Positions 31,571 to 43,840 of a stretch of DNA of 64,000 bases are shown here, piece by piece (the first letter of the stretch is position 1; the number at the start of each line of letters is the position of its first letter). This stretch comes from Siphonodentalium dalli. Taxonomy: Eukaryota; Mollusca; Scaphopoda; Gadilida; Siphonodentaliidae. Under the pieces are notes generated by a model. The model was not told where the DNA came from. It did not search any database and was given only the letters and a program-made list of their open reading frames with translations. The translations under genes and the position numbers were made by a program. The stretch is from assembly GCA_032622095.1 (NCBI GenBank), contig CP136065.1, positions 209,166,151-209,230,150 of the forward strand. Direction: 5' to 3'.

Positions 31571-33063
31571 AAACACCCAAGGTTGGGTGAAATGATCTGT
31601 TTAGAACATTTCCGTGACGTCATCCATTGTTTGCAGCAGGTGTCTATCCTGACGAATAGACACAATGGGCTTGTTGTATTGATGTGTAATTGACACAAGC
31701 GTTGGATAGCTGGGTGTGACAATTGGATATTACGGATATCCAACTGTTGGATATTACAAACATCCAATTGTTGAGACAATAAGTCAGACACTTGGTTCGA
31801 TTCAAGTCTTTGCGACCAATATGGTGGGGCTCAGGTGTGGAGGGGGGGGGGGGGTCTTACACACAAACACACAGCAGTATCAATTTAGAAAATACATTAT
31901 AACGCCAATGTAAGTTATCCATTGAGGTCCGGTGACTGACCTTTATATCCTGCAAAGATATTTAGGTCATCGCATGTGCTGCGTGATTAAAATAATATAT
32001 GCCAATATGGCATTGTGTTCCCGCAACACTCATTGATTGACCAACTATGCACTCCCGAGCATTCAATCAAAAGATTGATCCACTTATAAGCGTTACTGAT
32101 ATGCGCTGTCACACCAAGTTTTCTTACAAGCAAATGCAGGGACGTATCGACATAAAATGCGGGGAGGCGACACACCATGCCAAATATTTAAATGTTGATA
32201 ATCCAAATAAGTTTGTAATGGCGAGTACGCCACACTAGAACTTAGTAAGTGGAATAGTTACGTTGATTTTATGGAATTTCATAAAATGTTAAGAATTTGC
32301 AAGTCAAATGCGGAAATTGAAGATCGTTTTACACATGCAACGACTACTATATACTTACAGTATATAAACCTCATTCGATAACTTACGTTGGTCAAGAACT
32401 GCTTGTAAATCCAACTTCGAATTCATGGAATAAATAAATCCGATAAGCAGTATAATACGAAATCGGCTCCTCGAAAGAATTTCCAATATTTTTTATTCCA
32501 ATATTAACGGAAAACATCAGTTGGATTATCGGCCGGATCGTCATTTACCTCCGGGCGCTTGTGATGTTTATTTCGCTTATAAAACGGACGCCATGCTGAT
32601 AACATATAACTATGTAATATCCATTTAGATAACGTCGACACAGAAAGTGTAGAAAATTACTTCGTTCGTCTTCGTCGGATGAAAATAGCACATAAGTACA
32701 CACGCAGAATCAGTTTTGACAATACGTCAAACATTACTTATCTAGAATGCAATGTCAAACTTTAAGTCCCCCTTCCGAATGCGGAGTGTGGTCGCGTCAC
32801 GTTTTCAACCAATGTCATATTCATGTTCACGTTCGTTCGTGTTTGTTCGGCCCACATTCTGAAAGTTTTGGAGAAAAAATAGCAAACAAGTGCAACGTAC
32901 GCCGGGTAGTATTTTGTGATGTGTGCATACTGTAACTGAGTTATACTCAGCCTATGATACTGGCAAAGTGTGTATATTACTCAATCAATTAACATGATTT
33001 GCTTCTTTCTGGTATCTGGTTTCTGACATCTTGAACCACCATACGGTCAGAAATGTTCTAAGT
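31571..33063. other. Mostly unassigned; G13 run and local hairpin
   Basis: A short repeat of ttggatattac (31,723-31,770) forms small hairpins. There is a run of 13 G at about 31,842-31,854. No coding signal supported. Confidence 0.45.
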
Positions 33064-33400
33064 AAGATAGACCCCTCGGTGGTATTGGATATGCGGGAGA
33101 AACAATTTAGTATTAAATTTGGAGAAAGCCGACCAGCATCAATGTAACAACTACAACAACTCATCTATGCCAATGATATGTTCAGCTATATAGATGTGGA
33201 TAGGGCGGTATTGATTAAAAATGTGAAAGAATGTTATCATGTCCATGTGCATTGCTAAATATTGCTGGGCTTATATAGATGGTTGTTCTATAATTCCTGG
33301 TCGGGTTTATTTAAATTGGGAGTTTAAATTATGTTTATCTGATTATAACTGCGGTGTTGTTTCTCCCGCATATCCAATACCAACTCGGTGTCTATCTATA
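33064..33400. mobile_element. Inverted-repeat MITE (AGATAGAC...)
   Basis: About 41-bp ends: AGATAGACCCCTCGG, then GGTATTGGATATGCGGGAGA to 33,104, mirrored at 33,358-33,400. Interior non-coding; no clear target duplication. Confidence 0.75.
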
Positions 33401-33545
33401 AAATAGACACTGGAACATATATATGTAGTGATCAGTTTATTGAAATGCACTGGTAAACTTTTTTGAAAGGATCATTAGCACCCGTATAGACTCACTTAGA
33501 GAGCATTAATTTTTTCAACAAATATCAACGGGCTTATAGAAGTGG

Positions 33546-33748
33546 GAAAGAGGGCATAGAACACATGAATCGATTAACATAAGATATTAGAACGGCAATA
33601 AGCAGGCGCTGTGGAACTGGGGCCACATTACTCGACGTAGAAAAAGCTTTCGATTCTGTATGGCACAATGGGCTCAGATACAAACTCAGAACACGCACAG
33701 AACTACCACAAAAATAGTTAGACTTCTATCATCGTTCTTAACACACCG
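33546..33748 (+). pseudogene. Jockey-like LINE RT, part 1
   Basis: Frame reads CGTGATLLDVEKAFDSVWH then NGLRYKL, a clear RT motif A (LD-x-EKAFDSVWH) typical of jockey-group elements. Further on, PQK and then RLLSSFLTHRN after a one-base shift lead up to the retroposed insert at 33,764. The copy is 5'-truncated and has stops upstream. It continues at 34,109. Confidence 0.85.
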
Positions 33749-34123
33749 AAACATCGCAGTAAACTCTGCCCCCTCTACTTTCTCACTCTCTCTCATTCTC
33801 TCTCTCTCTCTCTTTCTCTCTGCCTTCTGCTATCCCTAACACTATCTTCCCAATGTTTCCATCCCCAACTCAAACTTAGTTACTTCTCCTTTAAAAACAT
33901 TATTTCTATCATTTCCCGTCTGATCGATACCACTCCCTCACTTATTGGGGAAGGGCATGTCGCCAAAGGGGAGAAGACTTCATATAAGCCCTCGGACTTG
34001 TTGTCTGATCCTCATTTCCATACATTATCTATTATATGTTGTATATTTATGTCATTTGTGTATTATGTGTATTATGTTTGGATTTGGAAATAAAAATATG
34101 TTTACACTAAACATCGCAGTAAA
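33749..34123 (+). mobile_element. Retroposed 3'-tail insert with 15-bp TSD
   Basis: AAACATCGCAGTAAA at 33,749-33,763 and 34,109-34,123 flank a 345-bp insert. It begins in a CT-rich tract, contains CACTTATTGGGGA, GGGGAGAAGACTTCATATAA and ATTATGTTTGGATTTGGAA, and ends AATAAAAATATGTTTACACT. The related insert at 48.83-49.25 kb shares the 3' end exactly and extends further 5'. Long target duplications and 5' truncation indicate target-primed reverse transcription, so this is a SINE or LINE 3' tail. Excising it with one duplicate restores the host RT frame (RNIAVKINDEISE). Confidence 0.9.
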
Positions 34124-34779
34124 GATAAATGATGAAATCTCCGAAACAGTCAATCTTAAAGCTGGTACCCCCAGGGGTCAGTCTTAAGTCCTCTCCTTTT
34201 TTAATTTACGTAAACGATATACCAATAGATTCTACACACAATGTACAAGCATCACAATTTGCAGACGACATTGGCATATGGACACTAGCAAAAGAAAATA
34301 AATTAATTGAACTTAGACTACAAAAACAACTCACATCACTTGAAAAATGGTGTTCCAAATGGAGAATAAAACTTAATGCAAATAAAACACAATTGGTGAT
34401 TTTTGGAAACCTAACATACAGCTCAAAACCTAAACTTACTCTATTTAACGAACCAATAAAACAAAACAAAGAAGGAACTCTACTAGACGAACACTTCACA
34501 CTCAACAAGCATATAAAGAACATTTCAACTAAAGCTTTACAAAGAACCGCACTCCTAACGAGACTTCGGGGCACAGGGTGGGGGGTCAACACAACCACCC
34601 TAATCAAATTATATAAACAATGCATTCGCACAGTCATGGAATATGGGGCAATAATTACTTCAAAATGCAGTCAAACAAACCTATTCAGAATGCAGAGGGC
34701 ACAAAACGCAGCACTTAAGAAAGCCCTTTTCGAAATAGGCCCAAAACTCAGCATAAACAATCTATTGCGTATGTACTAA
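34109..34779 (+). pseudogene. Jockey-like LINE RT, part 2
   Basis: After the insert the frame reads NIAVKINDEISETVNLKAG then TPRGQS (fingers-palm B region), a frameshift, then IYVNDIPIDS, QFADDIGIW (motif C, catalytic FADD intact), WCSKWRIKLNANKTQLVIFG and LIKLYKQCIRTVMEYGAI. This order is characteristic of jockey-superfamily ORF2. The longest frame (34,129-34,779) is 216 codons. At least one frameshift near 34,180-34,200 and the insert make it inactive. Confidence 0.9.
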
Positions 34780-35790
34780 CCCATTTATGCAACATCCGCA
34801 ACATCGACCGTCTAAAAAGACTAACCCAATATTAAAACGTAGGTTAGCGGGCGCACGCCCTAGATGGCTCCTTGGGCGCTGATGAATGTCCCCGGGCGGT
34901 GTAGATACGCACGTCGTGACCGTAGTATAAGCCATCGAATAATTATCTCCTCTAAACTAATTAACACTCAAATGTATACCCGGCACACTGCGCCAACAAT
35001 GATATCATGTACACCATTACATTAACTAACACCAAAACTAAAACGCAGGCTAGCGGGCTCACGCCCTAGATGGCTCCTTGGGCGCTGATGAATATCCTCG
35101 GGCGGCGCATATACGCTTGTCGTGCCGTAGTATAAGTCGTCGAATAATTATCTCCTCCAAAATCAACTAACATTATTTAACTGATAATACTTCCTTTACA
35201 GAAATTGTGTGTATATACATACTCTATTTTTACCCAAACAAAATTGAAAACAACCCAAAAAAAAGCATACAACCAAAAACAGTTCACTGTATATTATATA
35301 TTCACCCATATTGTCTACCATCGTTCACATTTATTTCAACCAATAAACTACAACATGAACATGAGTGTGATTTCACTTACGCTCGCGCCCATGGGAACCC
35401 ATAACAATTGGGGGAAACAACGCATTCATTTCTACAAGAGGCACAACTCGCCATCCGTATAATATGACAAATTCACTTTCAGAAGCTAGCGCTCATGTCT
35501 TACACATTCCACTCACCTGACAACACCAACCGAGCGGGACCCGGATTAAAAACCGACCCAGCACTAGCTTGGGGTGGGGTGCAGGAACTACAGACCCATA
35601 AGTGGTCATAGCTCTAATCGAGTTGGGAGGGCCATATACCGACATATGCTCGTCCCGCTTGCCGCTCTGGCCTTTCTTCGGGAGCAGGGACGGCTCACGG
35701 CCCAAGAACACACTGCCATGTACTAAATGTATATATCATTTTCATAAAAATAAAGAAATTACCAAAACAATCTAAAAAAAAAAAAAATTA
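34780..35790 (+). repeat. Probable LINE 3' region with 203-bp tandem duplication and A-tail
   Basis: GCGGGC-CACGCCCTAGATGG and CTCCTTGGGCGCTGATGAAT occur at about 34,848 and 35,051, so a ~203-bp block is duplicated in tandem. Downstream is AATAAA (35,747-35,752) and then a run of 14 A (about 35,774-35,787), consistent with the element's polyadenylated 3' end. I could not find its target duplication because the 5' end is unclear. Confidence 0.55.
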
Positions 35791-36768
35791 ATCTATTGAA
35801 TGTAAATCATATGTATACATCTCTGTACAATCCATTCACATATATCGTCAACCATTAAAGTCTATCTTGTACATTATAATTCAGATTTATTTCATCTATT
35901 AAAGCCCAAATAACACTGTATATAAATTTGTCAATATATGTTTTCATCTACGCCCGTGCCAATGGGAGGTAGGGCGGGCCTTAAAGATGCAACAACCTGA
36001 CATAGCTAAGACAAACTCTCTCAGCGCGATTGGTCTGTATTGGAATCTCTATATGTCGGCGCATTGAATCACACGCTTTGTCTTGCAGTTGTTTAGCGGC
36101 TTGCAAAACTAACAAACTAACAATACAAACTAACACCATTTTAACATTATAACACGGGCCCCGTTCCTTTTTTCAGCGCACCACACGACTCGCTCAGCAA
36201 CAACAAAAACATCAAAGGGACACACCGGGACTCCCCACATACCCCGTATTAAAGCTCGTGGGCCCTTCCCCTAACAACCGAATTCAATTCAATTCACGAT
36301 ATAACATTTAAATCAATTATATTCAACTTTTGCCGTGTTCAGACATGACGATTTTCTATGTACATTATCTCCAACAATAACAAACCGTGAGGTGAAGGAG
36401 AAGATCACTCGATCTTTTCGACCATCCCGGGCGCTTCGCGCCCATCTACTCTCTTGCGATATATGTAGTGCGATACAAGGAGCCACCACAATTGAAGCAA
36501 AACAATAGGAATAACCAAACAGTCATTTCAGCATGTCACTTTCAATGAATTTAATAGCATGTGGGTAGACGAGGGTCTCGTTCCGAATGATTAGAAAGAT
36601 GCTATCTGTGGTAAGAAATCATCGCCGAACGAATTAACTTGACATTTGTCGATTTCTTGACAATTAAATTAACGTTGAGAGGTCCTTTGGCAGGGGATAA
36701 ATTGCTAAGCAGACGTACCAAGCAAGCACAAGAAAGCAAATCATCAGCGTAATGACGACATCAATGCA
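35791..36768. other. No recognised feature
   Basis: No supported gene or repeat. Confidence 0.45.
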
Positions 36769-37130
36769 TTGCAGTTAGTCATTAAACGCAGGCAGAATGG
36801 CAGACAAGGAGGACGCATATCCCCAGCAGCATGTGTACGGCATGGATTTCAGTGTATATTTGCGCATCAAGTGGAATGCATATCACCAGCTTCATGTCTG
36901 CAGCATGCATTTCAGATATGTACCGCCCACATCATAAAAATGGCCAGACTGGCAGACAAGGTGGAACCGTATCCTCAGCGTCAGGCCGCCTGAGTACCTC
37001 CAGGACTCATTTACCACACCTCGCGGATGCACCCCACGGCAAACAAGGTGCCACAATATGGGGATTCTTACCCCTCGCAGTGGGGCGGTAGGCCTATTTC
37101 ACACGGGTCCACACGGGGTGACTTGGAAGG
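36769..37130 (+). repeat. Repeat E, copy 1 (possible LINE 5' region)
   Basis: GGCAGACAAGG and ATATCNCCAGC-like strings repeat imperfectly (36,797; 36,949). The part 37,018-37,095 (ACGGCAAACAAGGTGCCA, CCCTCGCAGTGGGGCGGTA) matches 45,545-45,620 in direct orientation. It lies upstream of a gag-like remnant and could be the 5' untranslated region of that LINE family. Confidence 0.6.
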
Positions 37131-37329
37131 AGTAAGTTTTCGAATTGTGTCTAGTTGTGTCTTCTGTTTTCCATGTATGTTCTTTCTCTGTCGTGTCATG
37201 TCTGCTTGCATTTCGTCTTCATGACTGTTAGATCTTTCAATCTTGTACTGTTCACACCTGTCTCACTGTGGCGAGGTACCGGGAGGCTGCTGTATGCAGT
37301 GGCTAACTTGTCACCGCTTCAGCTATGAC

Positions 37330-38011
37330 ATTGAGTATATGAATATGGATGTAAGCACATATGTTCCAAACCCATAGCGTTGTTTTAAATGTCAGGGATA
37401 TGGCCATGGCCAGGAAGATTGTAAAAGAAAAGAAAAGAAACCATATGTGCGCCATGTTATATTTCCGGTCATGATCATGATTATACGATTCTTAAGAAAT
37501 GTCCAAACTGTCAAGGTTCACATGCTGCAATGGATTGTTCATGTCTCATTTGGGACTAACAATTCCAGATTCAACGATGTAAATCCGAGAAGCATCTGTC
37601 ATATAGATTCAAACCAATCTAGCCAGCATATCACTACATGTAGCAACACAAGTTGATGAGACTGATATTATTCCTGTTTCAGAACCTGAAACGCAGGTAA
37701 TGGATACAGTTGCTGTCGTCTAGACAGTGCCTCCGAAACAATCCATACAAGTTGATCCCATTGGTCCAAAACGAAAAATGGCCTATTGCTTCGAAAGTCA
37801 ATCAAACGCTTCGACTCAGACAGAGAGGTATATCTTTGAGCTTTCAAAATTTGACCATATGATTGATGAGAAGCGGTTGACTCTCAAAGACGACAAACAG
37901 CATTTGTGGATCGAGGTTGTCGGTTGGGCGAAGGATGACATTCTGTCTGAACCACCCGACAGTCAGCTTGACGCATTGATAAAGGTTCATGCGCGATTAA
38001 TCAAATATTAG
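37330..38011 (+). pseudogene. LINE ORF1 (gag-like, CCHC zinc knuckles), degenerate
   Basis: Frame from about 37,333 reads EYMNMDVSTYVPNP, a stop, then RCFKCQGYGHGQEDC (37,378-37,422). This is a C-x2-C-x4-H-x4-C knuckle in the usual VxxYxPNPxRCFKCQ setting of jockey-type ORF1 proteins. After a frameshift, 37,446-37,559 encodes CAPCYISGHDHDY (second knuckle, last Cys replaced by Tyr) and CPNCQGSHAAMDC (third, C-x2-C-x3-H-x4-C). A 94-codon frame at 37,727-38,011 (QSIQVDPIGPKRKM, then FDHMIDEKRLTL) is probably the C-terminal tail. ORF1 binds element RNA in known families. No ORF2 follows, so it is a separate partial copy from the RT at 33.5-34.8 kb. Confidence 0.82.
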
Positions 38012-38940
38012 TATGATCATACGCTAGCGTAATTAACGCACCAAAGCAAAACCACTCACACGAGATTAGCTGTGGCTTTTTTGTTTCCTTTTTTTTATAT
38101 CAAAATCAGTTTATAGATTCCCTTGTATTCCCTACAAATACGATTCACATAACGCTATATTTCCTGGGTTCGTCGAATGAATGGACCCCAATCGTAATTT
38201 CGAGTATAAATTAGGCAGATCGTACTTCCGGCTACTCTTGATCGACAGCTTGACTATTCATGGTTATAAACGACTAGTACCAACATCAAGGTGAAAATAG
38301 TTATACCTTGTCGAGAGGGGAACGGGAACATCTTTAATGAATTTAACCAATTTATTTCTTTTCTTGACGCTGGGTGAGCACTGCGACGGAGATACTATAC
38401 TATGCTGAGAAGCGTGTCCATTTTATAGCTGTTCATTTCATTCAAAGGTGTCACCGTGTCGATTTCAACGAAAATCGACGAACAACGTCATCGTGTAACT
38501 TTCCCTATTGACCGAGTTCGCCTGAATGTATCTTCTGCTTTGTTCATAATTATGTGTTTCATTTCGAATCCATGGCGAAAATAGTATATTTATGGATTAT
38601 CACATTCATGTATGTACTGTATGTACTACGATCACGACATTAATGCTTTAAGCCCACCGATCTACTGTGCGACAAAGGCGCTCGCGAAATTCAAAACATC
38701 AGCGTCGTATTAGATAATAATTGTTGACGTCACAAAATCAGATATAGTCTATATACGACCCAAAGCGTCCGGCTTTGGTTCGTTATAAATACCTTATCAA
38801 TGTAAAATCTAATTTTAAAAGCTACTTTACATAATTCGATGTGGATCCTTGATAATTTCGTGTTATTTATTTGCTATTTATTATCTAGTATTGTACTACT
38901 TTTATATTTTTATAGTATGATTGCACACTATGTGAAATGT
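38012..38940. other. No recognised feature
   Basis: No supported gene or repeat. Confidence 0.45.
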
Positions 38941-39125
38941 GCAATATATAGTCACCTTCTGAACGCTCATCTCAGACACATGTGTGATAGGGTGAGTGTG
39001 GCATATCCCACCTAATTCAACACAACAGGAACGGATAACAATCGCATCCGCGTCCAATTAACCTAATTCAAACTTTCGCCTGTAGATACGATACCCATAT
39101 ACTCATTCATATTAGGATTCCAACA
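38941..39125 (+). repeat. Duplicated segment D, copy 2
   Basis: Direct copy of 23,576-23,733, sharing GAACGGATAACAATCGCATC, CCGCGTCCAATTAA and TCATTCATATTAGGATTCC. It lacks the hairpin that follows copy 1. Confidence 0.8.
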
Positions 39126-40640
39126 TCACGCACCATGATTAATATGGTTATATTGTGGTTACAATAATATTTCAGATTAATCGAATACTAGTTAGATGTC
39201 GAAATTGAATCAGTTCAGAATTAAATCAGTGTGGTACGGGAAGGCACATTATATATCGACTTGATATATGAACTCAATAAGAATGCACAAAAATAATTAT
39301 TTTTCGGTGGTAGAGTGTGTGCGGAATTAGTCTGCTTCGATAAGTGGTAGTGCAGACAACCAGCGGGAGTGTATCGACCGGGATATGACACCGTTATCCA
39401 CGAAGTCACAAGGTATTCGTCAATAATTTATGCATGCTGGCCTCGAAATAGCGAAATTCTCACCCTTCTTACATGTACATACTTATACTAAAATGAAAGC
39501 CAGTCACAGGGACGGCGAAGCAAAAGCATGGTGTGGATCCACTGTATTTTATTTGTAAATTAGGCATGGGATTGGGCTCATGTTACAAAAACTTACTCAA
39601 CCGCTCTCCCGGCTAACAAGATCATACAAGTTTAAAATATGAACATTGTCAAGAAGTGGCGTGTGCAATAGGGTCGGGTGGGATGTGCCAACAACATGTA
39701 TTCAACGAGAGTTCGATGCACAAACTGAAGATGCCCTGATTGCATAAACGATACACAATTTTCTGCTAACAAATTATAAAAATAAAAAAATCACTCAAGA
39801 ATGTTAATTAAAATAAAAAAAAAAAAATTCACAAAACCTCACTCACATTATTTTACTCGACCGCACTCACACATTTATATTAATAGTATTCATTCATTAT
39901 ATCGACCAAGTAGGTGCCTATATACATATGAACCACTTTTCGTACCATCGCCCTAACAAAGCCTATTAAAAAAAAACCCGGTCTGCACACGATGAAAGTA
40001 ACCCAAAAAAACATTCAAATTAATTCGGCCATCTTCATCATATAATCTGTCACCAAATTCACAACTTACGAAGAATTCACATGTGATTTAAGTCTATTAA
40101 TTTTATTTAGACCAATTTCGTTGGTCAGCTTAATGAAAACGAAAAATGAAGAGTCATGACGATAATCCAGACAAGATTTTACAATCCACGACACGTCTTG
40201 TCAAGTTGGCATGTCGTCTCCGTCGTGACCACTGCGTGATGTTACATAAATTATTCTTAGCGATATGTCGCCGAAAAAAGGCAAATTTGAGACACATCAT
40301 GTGTGATGCTCCACTACGTGTCACGTACGATTCATATTATCATGTTACTCGGTTGCGACCCCGAAGTATATGGCCGGAATTGGCGTTATATTAGTCGGTC
40401 AGAAGCCTCAACGGAATATAAAATTGCTCTGTCCACTTAATTGATATGCGGTTCTGTCAATGACAATCGTTTCCCGCGGTGAATAAATATTTGATGTCAT
40501 ATTGCCCGATACACAGTATTATACACGGTCCAAAACCTTTTCCCAGAATTGACGGCTGCGAGTCCGTTTGTAAGATAATCGTGCTTGCCACTAAATCTAC
40601 ACGAGAGGATAAACTGTATACGCACCAGAGTAATTCACAA
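39126..40640. other. No recognised feature
   Basis: AT-rich, including an A-rich stretch near 39,778-39,832. An 82-codon frame (40,146-40,394, basic, with RRDHCVMLHK) has no family that I recognise. Confidence 0.45.
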
Positions 40641-40653
40641 GAGTTTCAATGTC

Positions 40654-40693
<40 letters not shown>

Positions 40694-41872
40694 CGGTAAA
40701 CAATGAACTGATGCCGCGCAGTGACGGATGATCACATATCTATACAATTCCAACTTACGAGCACAACTATTACAATTACACGGACTGATTCATCCCATGT
40801 TCGTCAATTTTCATTGAAACGTGTGGATATGAGATATTGTCGCCATTCGCCATGTTATCGCCCATTTATTACGACAATTTACGTTATACAGTTTGATGTA
40901 TCACGCTATCAAATTTCATCGAAAAATGTGGGACTATATAGAAGAACGTTGTCGCCAAATCATCAAAACATTACGGGCTTTAGTGTTGTCTTGAATGTTT
41001 CAATCCCAACTAACTGTGATATATTGTCGTGATGTACGCATTCACCTGTTAAAACAAAAACTGTGTTTCCAAGGGCTGGACATTTTCACGCATTACACAT
41101 ATGTTACCAAAAAGTATGCCATTAAAATGTTTTACTTTTACAGGTGCATAAATTTGAGTTTTAACTGTGATACATGTATATTTCTTCCTTTATGTCTTAA
41201 ATGGGCATGCACAATTCATATATTATAATGGTCGCAGTTAGTATTACTCGTAACTGAAGGATGGGCTTTTCAGCTACATGTTGTATTATCGTTTTTTATT
41301 TACAGCCATATTCATACAGTAGTCAGTGAAAGTGAACACATCACAGTCGTTTTCTGGATTAAATTCCACGAGGCCCATAACAAGTTTGATCCTCTTCAAA
41401 TTTCAAAGCTTCATAAGTATTGTCTGTCACATTGTGCATTGAGGATTTAAATATAATCAAACTATGATCGTAATAGATGAACTAAGATGTATTTTTGAGT
41501 TACGATTAATACTAATTTCGACCATTCTATAACATATGATTCGTAATGACTATCGGGAAATCATATTGTCACCACGAGCTAATTCTACGGTAAATTAGAA
41601 AATTAAGAGCAAAAAGTTGGTGATGACCAGTCAAAAATACCCCCCCCCATCTGAGTCGTCTGATCGTTATTAGATATTAATTAAACGGTGTTGAACCGTA
41701 AAAAAAATACAACCGTCTGACTGTTACTGGTTAGAGTCTGCCAATTACTTAAACAATTTTGTACTGTGGAACATGCTACAGCCTGACCGCATGTGTAATG
41801 ATCCAAGGTTGGCAGCGATGTTGCGCGGTATGACACTGTTAAAGCGACGGGCATTTTTCTAACAGTGCAGAC
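40641..41872. mobile_element. CACTA-like transposon, copy B (5'-incomplete)
   Basis: Direct relative of 21,080-22,774. Shared stretches include ACAATGAACTGATGCCGC, CAATTTTCATTGAAACGTGT, CCTGTTAAAACAAAAACTGT and ACCAAAAAGTATGCCATTAA. It ends with the intact terminus TTTTTCTAACAGTG at 41,872. The matching left terminus was not found. Subterminal ACGGT-type motifs are decayed. Confidence 0.75.
40652..40692. repeat. (CAA)n microsatellite
   Basis: About thirteen CAA units; copy A has only a few AAC units at the homologous site (about 21,116), so the expansion happened in copy B. Confidence 0.95.
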
Positions 41873-41879
41873 CAATATA

Positions 41880-42076
41880 TTCTCTTATAAATGCAAGTCA
41901 CCCATAGGAAGCCTCGCATATATAAGAATATATACTGGCTTGCAAGGTCAAGGTAAATATTGTTAGGCCAATGCATTATCTTATATATGCGAGGAGCCAT
42001 ATGAGCGTCTCGCATATCTAAGAGGTTGCATTGGCGCCCTATGGGCTACCCGCATTTGTAAGAGAATTTATTGGCA
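41880..42076. repeat. Hairpin family, decayed pair
   Basis: Two degenerate versions of the CCAATGCATTCTCTTATATA / TATATAAGAGAATGCATTGG palindrome (41,880-41,938 and 41,971-42,035), joined by TTGTTAGG-type spacer, plus a third half. They directly follow the end of CACTA copy B, and a terminal-like AAAGGGTTAA lies at 42,114. Confidence 0.75.
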
Positions 42077-42119
42077 CAAAATTTTCGCAAAATATCAGGA
42101 AGCTCCAGTAATGAAAGGG

Positions 42120-43000
42120 TTAAACATTGAATGCTAGAAGGTATCATATGGTATACTGCATTTTACTTTTGTCGGGTCTATACGAATACATGTAGATATA
42201 TACTGAGATATAACGATGGTCATTCGGGTGTATCGCTATTCGTCATGTGGATTCGACCTAGAGACGCTCTCGGACTATGAGTTATTACCAACTTAAGAAG
42301 GGGCCCCATTCGTGAATTTTCCAAAAATGACAATTTCGGATGTCCTTTATAACCAATGTATGTTATAGTAAGGCGAGAGTTGCGGCTTGGTGTTATAATG
42401 TCACAATCGATTCATCCTTATGCGAGGGTTGTTATATAATCGTTATATGTGGACTCAAAACTGAAATAGCGATAAAACCCATTATTTCTGCAAACGGCCA
42501 CAAAAAAAAAATGAAATATGCAATGAAAAATGTGTTATTTATTTTATCGCAGACAGTATTGATTTCAGATGGTAGACTGAGCGCATACACTAGTTGGGTT
42601 CATAAGGTGGACAATGCAACATTTTTTGCAAATGTTTCCTGTCAAACTCTTTATTAAGCTGCATCAAAAACGTTCTTATTTTGTTTAAACCACTTTTGTT
42701 TTACACAATTAGAACGTATCTCACATTGTGAGGGTAAACATGTGTTGTAATAGTACTATAACACCATGCTGCCACTCTCACATACATGTAATAGATACGC
42801 CGTCAATCGAGATTATTTACAGCTTCACCAATTGAACTGATTGCGTAGCAATTGTAAACCGCGGACCAGAAAAGACCAATTCATCCACCATATCCTCCCG
42901 CAAATACGCACATATAATCGACCTATAATATGATATAAGTACGTAATGTGATTATTTGTTTCTGACATAAGCTGAAAATTGAGTCATAGCCGTTATTTCG
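42120..43000. other. No recognised feature
   Basis: A 105-codon plus-strand frame (42,340-42,657) is unrecognised. No repeats matched. Confidence 0.45.
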
Positions 43001-43257
43001 TTTTATTGCGCGGGCCACAGTGAAAACATATGTTGAAGAGGGTGCACATGGAAAGTTGTGAATTGGCTTATTTGTGTTATTGTCGCACATACTCTGCTTA
43101 GAATCTCCTCATTTTGAGACGATATTGTAACTAAAATGCTCTCTTTTTCAGCACATTATCGACAACAATGAGGCGATTCTAAGCAGATTATTTACCAAAA
43201 ACAAGTTTTTATAAGCAGATAATCTGCGGTTATCGGGAGAACAGGGTGATTCGTCAT
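43001..43257 (-). repeat. CAGCCTGTTCTC-type repeat, copy 2
   Basis: Reverse complement of much of 14,646-14,900. It ends GGGAGAACAGGGTG and contains the hairpin CTGCTTAGAATC ... GATTCTAAGCAG (43,097-43,184). Confidence 0.7.
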
Positions 43258-43503
43258 ATCAGGTCTAGCCTCCCTGAACCCCGTTCTATGGACCGTCGAA
43301 TGTTATGGTCTAGTTGTCGGTTTAAGGTTATAAAACGTAAATAATTATCGCATTTGACAAAAAAAAACAACTTATCCCAATCATTATTGACTTACTGTCT
43401 AATTTACTTATGTGAAATCTTCCAATACAAACATGCTCGTTATCTTAATGGTCTTGTATCGTTGTCGATAGACTCGGCTCTCCGCATATTTATGTTTATT
43501 TGG

Positions 43504-43840
43504 CTCGACTCTACAGAGACACTACTGCTAAACTACTGCTCGACTGGTTTAAACCAGATATAACGAATGCGTCAAATAGACCTGCGGTCGCGGGTTTAAA
43601 CTTTAAGGCCCGATTCGTCATCTTAGGTTTAAACATGGTCTATGTTAACCTCTAGGCCCGATTCGTCATCTCAGGTTTAAACCGGGTCTACGTAAACCTC
43701 TAGGTTTAATCCGCCGTGAGTCAGCAAAATCCGTGGTTTAAACAAGCGACCGCAGGTCTAAGTGACGCATTCGTCATCTCTGGTTTAAACCTGGTCCAGC
43801 CAGGCCAGTGGTTTAGCAGTAGTGTCTATGTATCGTCGAG
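43504..43840. mobile_element. MITE with GGTTTAAACC motif array, copy 1
   Basis: Arms CTCGAC ... AGACACTACTGCTAAAC mirrored at 43,809-43,840, continuing through GGTTTAAACCAG, ACGAATGCGTCA and AGACCTGCGGTCGC. The palindrome GTTTAAAC or a close variant recurs about seven times. A second, decayed copy is at 46.38-46.56 kb. Confidence 0.78.
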
